64,000 nucleotides of DNA from Coenobita brevimanus (lineage: Eukaryota; Arthropoda; Malacostraca; Decapoda; Coenobitidae): NCBI GenBank assembly GCA_032717465.1, contig CM064681.1:15171010-15235009 (forward strand), written 5' to 3'. The notes beneath the pieces were generated by a model. The model did no database searches and was not told where the DNA came from. It was given only the letters and a program-made list of their open reading frames with translations. A program made the position numbers and the translations under genes. This document shows, piece after piece, positions 55,968-64,000 of this stretch (position 1 is its first letter; each line of letters opens with the position of its first letter).

Positions 55968-57918
55968 AAATTAAATCATGGTCTTCCTCAGCCTGGAGAA
56001 GGCATATCACACTGCCTGAGGTCATGGTATTTGACTCTCTATTCATGGGTATGGTCTTTTTGAGCACCTGCCTTTTTTTTATTCTGAAGTATTTATCTAA
56101 CCATTTATTAAGTGTATGAGTGGGGTAGAGGGTGCTTTTTAGTGCCCATGCACTTCAGGACGGTGTGCAGAGGGGAGTATACTTAGTGTTATTCTTTATG
56201 CTGTGACCTTCAACTGTGTAATGAATACACTCCAAGATGATGTACGTAGCTTACTATATGTCGGTGAACTTTTGTTTTCCGTCATTGCATCCCGAATGTC
56301 TCTGACTGAGAAGAAGTTACAGCAGGCTCTTAATAGTCTCCTAGTGGGTCGACTAGCGGTTTCTGTTATTCTTCTACAGAGACTGTGGCTATGGATTTTT
56401 TTTGTCTTCATGGTAGTCAAGCAGATCCTGACGTGTATCTCCATGGTTGCGGAATCTCCTGTGTGGAAGTTACTGTTTTCGCGTCTTATATTTGACAGAC
56501 AGCTGATTTGGTTACTCATATTCATTAAGTTAAGGTACCTTCTGTTAATGCTTTGAGCCTTCTGAGGGTTTTGCCACATACCTCCGGGGATCCTGACTGT
56601 CACACCCTCCTCTTCCTCCTTGTGCATCGATCGCTTATTCTTCCTAAACCTGAATTTGGGTGTGATGTCTACTCTGCTTCAGATGTTCATCTCTGCATAT
56701 TAGATTATGTTCACAGTGCTGATATTCGCCTGGCCATTGAGGCATTCAGGTCATCAATGATTTCGAGTTATTATTGATTATTGATACCCTCTCTATGGAT
56801 TTACATTACCAGTCATTGGTGATGTTGTGTCGGTATCATCTTCACTGCCTCCCAGACTCAGTACCTTGTGCCATGATCTTCCAAAGTTCCCGATCTTCTG
56901 TTTATGATGCTCATCCTAGTTTCCCGATACCCTTTGCCTACAGGTTCCTGTCTGTTATGTCAGCCTTCTCTGTTCCTTGGGTTATATTCCTATCAGATGT
57001 CCCTCTCTCTGTCTTTAAAACATGCCTCTACTCATAAAGACTTTGCCACTCTCTGTACTGATGGATTGAAGACAGATGATGTAGGCTTTAGTGTCATCTT
57101 TCTTCAGCTGGTGTGGTAGACTTCCTGGCATGGTTTCAGTTTTTATGGTGGAACTGACTGCGATTTTACTTGCCCTCCAGATTACTCTCCCTCAGTTTGT
57201 TATTGTGATTTTTTTGTGAATCTTGCAGTACCCTATCTGCACTGGAACATTTTGATTCATCTCATACACTGGTTTTATCAATTTTAGAGTGGCTTTTTCT
57301 TCTCTGCCGTTCGGTAGCCATGCGGAATTGTAATGGGTTCCTGCCCATGCAAATATGTCTGGGAATAAGCAGGATAATCTGCTGACCAAGGCAGCATCGA
57401 CTCGTCCTACTGCTTCTGTGGGATCCCATTCTCCTCTTCACAGGCTGCCAGCATACGATATTTACCCTTTTATTGCTAGTCAGATCCTACGTTGTTGGGA
57501 AGACCAATGGGATGTGGTGAGGGTTAACATGATGCGTGCTGTTTGTGGCAAAGTGAGCTCCTTTACATACTGAGGCTTGTCTCGACAGTGGGAGACGACT
57601 TTATGCCCGTTGCTAATAGGCCACACCCGGTTTTCTCATGAATTTTTAATGGCGTACACTTCCTCTCCTTTCTGTGAGGATTGCTTGGTCCCCCTGTTTA
57701 TTCGGCACTTGCTTGTGGAGTGCCCCGGCTTTGAGGATGTACTCCGTCAGTATCTCTCTGAGCACCAGACGGGTGATGGCTCGCACCGTCTCTCAACGGT
57801 GCCTGGGGAGGTTGCCTGTTGTATGGGAGGGGAAACACTCAAATTTTTGGCGGCAGCTGAGCTGGTTCATAAGATCTAGTATGTGGTGTTTTGATTTCGG
57901 CATTTAGTGCATGTTTTT

Positions 57919-57965
<47 letters not shown>
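57919..57965. repeat. (TG)n microsatellite in LINE 3' UTR
   Basis: About 23 TG units just after the I-like LINE coding end. Confidence 0.95.
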
Positions 57966-57968
<3 letters not shown>

Positions 57969-58124
57969 GTAATCTTAGTGTGATTTTGCGTTGTTCATGT
58001 ATATTTTTTTCCTTGTTTTAGATTCTTCTCTGCTTGTATTATTTTTTTTGTCTTTTGCCTTGATCTTCGGCATTGTATGACGCTGGCAGTGGTGCCGCTC
58101 GTTTTTAATTTCATGAAATGAAAC

Positions 58125-58436
58125 AATGAGATCTCCTCTTCTCCTCCTCCTTTCCTTCTCTCCACTCCTCTTCTCATTTCTTTTCCCCTCCTCTCCTCTT
58201 GTCCTCTCCTCTCCTCCTATCTCCCCCTCTCCTCCTGTCCCCTCCTCTCCTCCTGTCCCCTCCTCTTCTCCTGTCCCCTCCTCTCCTCCTATCCCCTGCT
58301 CTCCGCCTCTCCCCTCCTCTCCACCTACCTCTTCCTCTCTATGTGTCCCCTCCTCTCCACCAGTCTCCTACTCCCCGGCTCTCCCCTCATCGCCTCCACC
58401 TCCTATTCCTACTTGTCCTCTCCACTCCTCATCACT

Positions 58437-58500
<64 letters not shown>
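58125..58500 (+). repeat. CTCCTCTCC-rich polypyrimidine repeat and (TC)n
   Basis: 58125-58440 is built of CTCCT/CCCCTCCTCT units; 58441-58500 is (TC)n. Long open frames here encode only Ser/Pro/Leu runs and are artefacts. Confidence 0.9.
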
Positions 58501-61500
58501 TCTCTTTCCCAGTACACACCCCTGGCAGAGTGTGGACGTTTCAGCCTGCCTCTCTCAGTCTGGCTTCATTTTGGAGCTCGAAGCTTTGAATGCAGTGGCT
58601 TCGGGAGGGGTCCCCCTGCCATTACCTACCCCATCTGATACCCTGACGACCTCAGACGCGATTATGGACGCTCCGATTGACTATTGTGACTATTGCTCAT
58701 CCAGTCCACCAAACACAACATCACATCCCTCAGTTCCACAAGCTTTTCTCGATGTCACAGTTAGTTCTTTTGTTGCCGCCTGCTCCCTTATTGTCACGCT
58801 CGAACCTCATGCCCCCCATTCTGCCTCTACCCCTGCTTTGTCTGCCTCGAACCCCACTCGGTCCAAGTCTACCTCCACTGTTTTTTTCACTCTCATCCTC
58901 GTCCTTCCATTTTTTCAAAAACCTCGTCTTTCTTTTTCATCGATCCCTTTTGACATGCAGACCTGGACTAATTGTTTCACCATCCCACCTCATGTCCACC
59001 TTTCCTCGGATGATTTAGTTCCATCTTCCGTTCCGTCGTGTACGGAAGGATGTGACCTTCCATTCCCTGTGTGATGGTCTCATATTGTTACTGTCCAGCC
59101 GAGGCTGATGCTTTCTCTGTTGGATACTACTGGTGCTCCTATTCCGACTTCCAGAAATTTGCACCTGAATTCTATTACTGGTACGTTGCAGTCCCTCCGC
59201 ATATTCCATTGGGTGACAGGGAGTTTTTTGATTGTTCAACACATATTCAGGCCGCCCTACAGGAGTTGGGTTAGGATGTGCTATGCTTTCATTGCTGCAG
59301 TATTCCACCATGTGGAAATCGAATATGCCATTTTAATATTGCCAAGATCACGTTCAGTTCACGGTCTCTTCCCGATTATGTTATTATCGGTGGTTTGAAA
59401 CTCCCAGTGAGAGAATTTATTGATCCTCCTCGCCAGTGCCGATCCTCCTGGTGCTATGGCCATCCCAGTAAATAGTGTCGTTCAGTGGCTACTTGTCGTA
59501 GATATGCTCAGCCCGGCCATACCAAAGTAGACTGCTCTGCTGTTGCATGCTGTTGTCCTAACTGTGGTGGTGTTCATCCAGCTTATGCTCGTTCTTGTCC
59601 CAACTTCATGTTTGAGAGTGAAGTCTCTTGTATTTGTGCTCGAGAAATTACATCACTTAGGGAGGCACGCCAGACTGTTTGTAGCATGGATTTTGATGAC
59701 GGTTCCTCGAGCAAAGGCCGTGCCCATTGGTCAGTCAGGACCTTTCCTATCTCCCCAGCAGCTCCTGCTCCTAGTGCTCCTTCCCATCCATCTGCATTAT
59801 CAACTTCCTCCGTCCACGCAGCTTTGTCACCAGCCCTTTCCCATGGTGCCTAATCTTGTCCAGCTTCCATCTTTCTCTGTCAGTCTTTCGATGGCCGATT
59901 GCCACAGGCCACTCACAAGGCCCGTGTGCAGCCTGCTGCACACATTCGGTCCTGTCTGTATCCCATCAGCAGTCTACCCGCCTTCCTCATTGCATTCCCC
60001 CTTCCCTTTCTTCTTCCTCTTGGCCGTCGTCCTGGTGCAATTCCCGTCTCTCAATCCCAAGCTACCTCCTCCTCCGTGTCCTCGTCCTCTGTCACTCAGC
60101 AGTGGTCTACTTACCCCTGCCCTTCAACATCTAATAGCGCCAAACAGCAGTGTTCGTCACCGTCATGTGTCTCTCGACCTGCTAAGTCTAGTGTGAGTGT
60201 GTCTATTATCATGGACCCTCCTCCAGATAAGTGTCCCTTCACTGTGTCTGGTTTCTTGGAGAGACCTTTACAAAGAGTGCTAGCATCTGCAGAGATGCAT
60301 CCAGCCCCGGATTTTCTTCCACCCACTCCTGTTCCCCCTCCCTCTGATCCGACAATAACTCCCTCCCCTTTGATTGATCCTAGCAATGTTCCCCCCCCCC
60401 CCAGTTTTACCTTTTTCCAGTTCTGCTCCTTCTCCTGTCTTTGTGTGTCATGAGTCGTCGTGGTTGTTGCTTTCTGTTCAGTGTATATTGCAAATATCAT
60501 TTGTTATTTTTTGATGCTATGGCTTTTCCTTCGGTGGAACATTCGAAGTTTTCATTCAAATTGCTCTGACCTTCCATTCCTTCTTGCCCAGTATTGTCCT
60601 TTGGTTGTGTGCCTTCAGGACACCTACCTCTCCTCTCCCCCTGCTCCATTTTTAGGTTATACTTTTGTTAGTATATCTATTTCGATATCTGAATCATCTA
60701 TCTCTGTCCACACTACATTCCCTCATGAACATAATTCAGTTTCTTCGTCACTTAAGTGTACTATTGTGAGGGTTTTCTTCAATATTGGATTACTTTAATC
60801 TCCCTCTACTTGTTGCCTTCCGTCCCTATAGATTTCCCAGAGTTTTCCTGCCTTTTTTTTTTTTTTTTTTTTTACTTCAGCCCATCTTGTTATTGAATGA
60901 TTTTAACTGCAGGCACCCCTTGTGAGGAGACAGTAACATTTCTACTAGAATTTTTTCTCTCAATCAAGGTCTTCATATTCTTAATTCTGGTTGCTTTACA
61001 CATGATGATTCTCGCATTCATACATATTCTTGTATAGATATCTCTCCCTGTTCACAACGTCTATCTCCAGATTTTAATTGCTCTTTGCTAGATAACTGCT
61101 TGGCAAGTGATCATTTTCCCATTTTACTCACTATTGCATCCCATTCGCCTGTTCTCCGTCCCCCTCATTGGTGTTCTGGGCATGCCAAGTGGGATGTGTT
61201 CACTTCTTTTTAAAATTTCCTTTTTTAGTGTTGATGATATGGTTTCTTATTTTACGGACTTAGTGCTGGCTGCCTCAACGGAGTTCATCCTCCAGACTAC
61301 CCGCTCCTTTGCATCCATATGAATTTCTTGGTGGTCCAGTGATTGTGCTAGAGCTCTTCGGGTCAAATGGGCTCCATGGAGGACCTACTGTCAGAGGATT
61401 AATACTCTGGGCCATCAATCAGCTTTCTTTGCATTCATAAAGGCCAGTGCCATTCTACACAGGACAGAACTCCCAGAAAATCAAGTTGGTCATCTTATGT

Positions 61501-61755
61501 GTCCTCTATTACATCTTCCCCCCAGTTCTTGTTCTATGGAATCATATTCGCAGAATTTCAGGCAAATACTCACCTCCGCCAGCCCAAGTACTTTGTGTCC
61601 ATGGTGCATCTGTTACAGATCCTGTGATAGTAGCTGACATTCTTGGGGAGCATTTTAGTGAGATTAGCAAAGGGTCCCGTCCCTCCCGGGGGTTCCACCA
61701 ATATAAGCAAGAGGCTGAACGTATTCCTCTGGACCCTTCAAAAATGGTTAGATAA
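58500..61755 (+). mobile_element. I-like LINE: ORF1 with zinc knuckles and endonuclease, cut before RT
   Basis: ORF1: a low-complexity N-terminal part from about 58664, then cysteine-rich knuckles at 59420-59600, CRSVATCRRYAQPGHTKVDC and CCPNCGGVHPAYARSCPNF, and a Ser/Pro-rich tail to 60453. Endonuclease: WNIRSFHSNCSDLPFLLAQY at 60538 and LVVCLQDTYLSS, LLNDFNCRHPL near 60890, LASDHFPILL near 61110. The linker VTDPVIVADILGEHFSEISK at 61610 ends at ERIPLDPSKMVR (61755), where homology switches to the minus strand. Several stops. Confidence 0.82.
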
Positions 61756-62180
61756 AAGCTGCTGAATAAAAACAGCAAGTGCCCATGAAGACCACACACA
61801 TAAAGAGACGGTAAAACGCCATGATGCCAGACATTGTCAGAAGCCTTATTCAGGTTGAAGAAGACCGTGGCATAGAACTGGTTCCTGAAGAAAAGGTAAC
61901 AGGCATAAGATTCCAAGGACAGTAGGGCATCAGAGGTAGACCGCATTTTACGAACACCATACTGAATTGGAGATAAAGAGCCACCTCTCTCCAAACACAC
62001 CTTACGCATACACATGCAAAAAGTTAGAAAAATGGACCAATAGTTTGTTGCCAATTGATGATCATTACGTCGCTTGGGGGTAGGGATAACCACAGCAACA
62101 CTCCAATAAGCTGAAAACTCTCCAGTACACCAGATCCTATCAAACAATGACAGCAAAAATAAAAGGTACTCATCAGACAT
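61756..62180 (-). mobile_element. I-like LINE RT fragment in inverted orientation
   Basis: On the minus strand: LLSLFDRIWCTGEFSAYWSV, AVVIPTPKRRND, SPIQYGVRKMRSTSDALLSL and FYATVFFNLNKASDNVWHHG, which are RT fingers and palm. Its frame abuts the antisense of the plus-strand LINE at 61755 and is cut on the right by the poly-A end of LINE B copy 2. Confidence 0.8.
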
Positions 62181-63530
62181 TTTTTTTTTTTTTTTTTAAT
62201 AACAGAACAGAAGAAGGAAAAACAAATAAATAAAAAAAAACAAATCCATGCACCAGATTACTGGTCTCCTCTGTTCATAAAATATCTGTAACAGTTAGAC
62301 TTGAACAGCAGTAGGTTGAAGTTTGGAGGGAAACAACTCTGGGGAAGCGAGTTCCAGAGAGATACATTTCGGGGAATGAAAGAATTCTGATAGGCAGAAG
62401 TTCTGCAGTATGGCTGAGTGACATTCCAGTCATGAGCGCTGCCAGCTGCCCGTGTAGCACGAGAGAAGGCATGGAGAGGTGGCATCATGGATGCAACTTC
62501 GTCTGAGCATTTGCTGTAGAAATATCTGTAAAATAATGCAAGGGAGGCAACATTCCTTCTTACTTGTAGGGGAGGTAGTTTATTAGTAATAGCAAGGTTA
62601 TTAATAATTCTAACAGCTTTGTTCTGAATCTTGTCTACTTGTTTTAATGCAACCTCTCCACATCCGCTCCACAAGGGTGAGCAGTATTCAACATGAGAGT
62701 GCACATGACTCTTATAAATTATAGCTAACTGCTCATCAGTGAAGAAGTTACGGACTCTGTACAATAATCTAAGTTTCTTTGAGGCAGTTTTAGCAAGTGA
62801 TCTAACATGAGAGGTCCAGCTGAGGGCATTGTTAAGCGAGACACCGAGAATTTCAATACTTTTGGAAATGGGGATATTTGTAGCATTGAAGGTAATATAC
62901 GATTCTGGCAATACCTGCCTATTAGTAAATTGTATATATTTAGTTTTACTAGCATTAAATGAGACAAGGTTGTTTTGTCCCCATTCACTGATCGTGGATA
63001 AGTCTTGATTTATAGAGATGGCTGTACTGAGGTGAGAGTTAGGGATATCGGACTTTGTAAATGGATGACTGAGTGTGAATGAACTATGAAGTGTTGAGTC
63101 ATCTGCATATGAATGGATGGGATTGTGGGTGACAGATAAGAGATCATTAATATGAAAGAGGAACAGGGTTGGTGCCAGAACTGATCCCTGCGGCACGCCG
63201 GCGTTAACTGAATGGAAAGTGGAATATACATCAACTACTTTTGCTCTTATTTTTCTGTTGCTGAGATATGAGGAAATCAAAGGAACAAAAGAGTTTAGTC
63301 CATAGCAAGGGAGTTTGGACAACAGGGAACGGTGCCAGGCTCTGTCGAAAGCTTTAGAAATATCCAGGGCTACTGCATGAGTTTCACCATGTAGGTCAAC
63401 TGATTGATGGATGGTATGAGTCAGGAGATTATGTCAATGGTGGATCTTTCTTGACGAAAACCATATTGTCTATCACTAATTAAGTTGTTGAATTCAAGAT
63501 GTTTAACTATCGTTTTCGTTTTCGTTTTTA
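62181..63530 (-). mobile_element. LINE family B copy 2, 5'-truncated, with poly-A tail
   Basis: The minus-strand copy begins within RT near 63530 and ends in a poly-A tail (T run 62181-62197). The 3' UTR TTCCTTCTTCTGTTCTGTTA equals that of copy 1 at 39820-39840. It interrupts the I-like RT fragment on its left. Confidence 0.88.
62258..63322 (-). CDS. Reverse transcriptase segment of LINE family B (open, 354 codons)
   Basis: The longest undamaged LINE frame here. VNAGVPQGSVLAPTLFLFHI (RT block B-like), SYADDSTLHSS with the catalytic YADD, EWGQNNLVSFNASKTKYIQF, EILGVSLNNALSWTSHVRSL, EYCSPLWSGCGEVALKQVDK, and the C-terminus ending YRYFMNRGDQ. It lacks the endonuclease and RT start because of 5' truncation; upstream frames to 63530 contain stops. 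It could not support its own copying. No RNase H domain. Confidence 0.88.
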   Translation of the reverse strand: MSKLPCYGLNSFVPLISSYLSNRKIRAKVVDVYSTFHSVNAGVPQGSVLAPTLFLFHINDLLSVTHNPIHSYADDSTLHSSFTLSHPFTKSDIPNSHLSTAISINQDLSTISEWGQNNLVSFNASKTKYIQFTNRQVLPESYITFNATNIPISKSIEILGVSLNNALSWTSHVRSLAKTASKKLRLLYRVRNFFTDEQLAIIYKSHVHSHVEYCSPLWSGCGEVALKQVDKIQNKAVRIINNLAITNKLPPLQVRRNVASLALFYRYFYSKCSDEVASMMPPLHAFSRATRAAGSAHDWNVTQPYCRTSAYQNSFIPRNVSLWNSLPQSCFPPNFNLLLFKSNCYRYFMNRGDQ

Positions 63531-64000
63531 AAGGCTCCAACATGCTTGCATGTGTCGGCCTTGGTCACCTAATGGCGGCTCTCCATGCTGCACGATCCAT
63601 TGCAGCCTCCCTGTTCAGTCTCTTAACCCTGAGGTCACACTTAATGACCTCATCCCATGTCTTTCTCGGTCTACCCCTCATAACCCCACCCCCAATATTA
63701 ACACTTCTCACCTTCCTCACCCAATTATCATCCCCCATCCTCTCCACATGTCCAAACCATCTCAATCTACCTCTCCTCATCACAACACCAATACACTCCA
63801 GTCCCATCCTACCTCTCAACTCTTCCATCGTAAACCCAGCCCCTCCAGGCCTTGGACGCAGGGATGCATTGCACATTCACCTAATCATTGTCATTTCTGT
63901 ACGTCTGAGCCGGCGAATATCTTCCTCCTTCACTGCCAAGGTCTCACTACCATACAGCATTACACTCCTAACACATGCTGCATACAAAGACCCATTAGCA
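63512..64000 (-). mobile_element. RTE-like LINE 3' end, running off the window
   Basis: The minus strand gives SLYAACVRSVMLYGSETLAV (63890-63990), then in another frame GRLRWFGHVERMGDDNWVRK and RGRPRKTWDEVIKCDLRVKR. The 3' tail is made of AAAACG units (63512-63535 on the plus strand as CGTTTT repeats). The rest lies right of the window. Confidence 0.83.

Larger units (their letters stand above)
48760..58120 (+). mobile_element. I-like LINE (endonuclease, RT, RNase H), old, with two nested insertions
   Basis: Endonuclease pieces: RYGGAAFFLCCDVPFTHLDL near 49100 and LPDLYGSDHFPLLL near 49480. The RT start NYRPVKVLGKMVNSQLVWFW is at 52051-52130. RT continues after the family A insert at LSLEKAYHT (55985). 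The RNase H domain reads CTDGLKTDDVGFSVIF at about 57055 and WVPAHANMSGNKQDN at 57325. The C-terminal Cys/His end is FCEDCLVPLFIRHLLVECPG (57680-57730). The 3' UTR reaches about 58118. RNase H after RT places it in the I group in the wide sense. Inserts: TTAA element 50190-51952 and LINE A 52228-55967. Many stops. Confidence 0.8.

Noticed and set aside
58126..59074. Long Ser/Pro/Leu-rich frames
   Set aside because: They come from the CTCCT and TC repeats; only the part after about 58660 is considered LINE ORF1.

Overview
This is an animal nuclear genome window. It is very likely from a malacostracan (decapod) crustacean, judging by the type of ionotropic receptor, the LINE families and the dense dinucleotide/trinucleotide repeats. 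There are no bacterial-style operons. Most of the 64 kb is decayed, nested transposable elements. One host gene can be followed through them: the 3' two-thirds of an ionotropic-receptor (IR/iGluR-family) gene on the + strand. Six exons (8506-8806, 10394-10611, 11385-11565, 22129-22228, 28351-28480, 41928-42017) sit between GT-AG sites with matching phases. Together they give 1020 nt, 339 codons plus stop, covering the end of S1, M1, the pore, M3, S2 and M4. The 5' exons must lie left of the window. A candidate AATAAA is at 42497.

Left flank (1-8500): a DDE transposon with very long inverted repeats and a broken Tc1/mariner-superfamily transposase (about DD81E, compare the 'Sailor' DD82E family); a decayed RTE-like LINE on the minus strand (about 3620-6560); a 5'-truncated Jockey/CR1-like LINE ('family A'); and two decayed partial copies of the first visible IR exon.

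Introns (8807-41927): a tRNA-derived SINE (two copies). A non-autonomous hAT-like element has a (TA)n tract that was invaded by a nearly complete Ty3/gypsy-type LTR element (14248-20654) with the unusual order protease-integrase-RT-RNase H (Gmr1-like). A ~38-bp minisatellite begins at the exon-4 splice donor and carries that donor in many units; it was later split by two LINE insertions. There is also a piggyBac remnant. A 33-bp minisatellite was split by a deep nest of elements: LINE family B, containing LINE family A, containing a hAT-like element, a TTAA-target element and a mariner-type element.

Right flank (42018-64000): a foldback element, a Tc1-like remnant, several LINEs with an RNase H domain (I-like), a second copy of the TTAA-target element, a full-length-like family A LINE carrying a third, different TTAA-target element, an inverted LINE junction at about 61755, a family B LINE with a 354-codon open RT segment, and an RTE-like 3' end running off the right edge.

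Functionally, only the IR gene looks like a host gene. Most transposon proteins carry stops, frameshifts or changed catalytic residues. The long open frames that remain are the gypsy pol (15098-18790), the mariner-type transposase (37669-38667) and the family B RT segment (62258-63322). Family names come from motifs read by eye, not from database searches.
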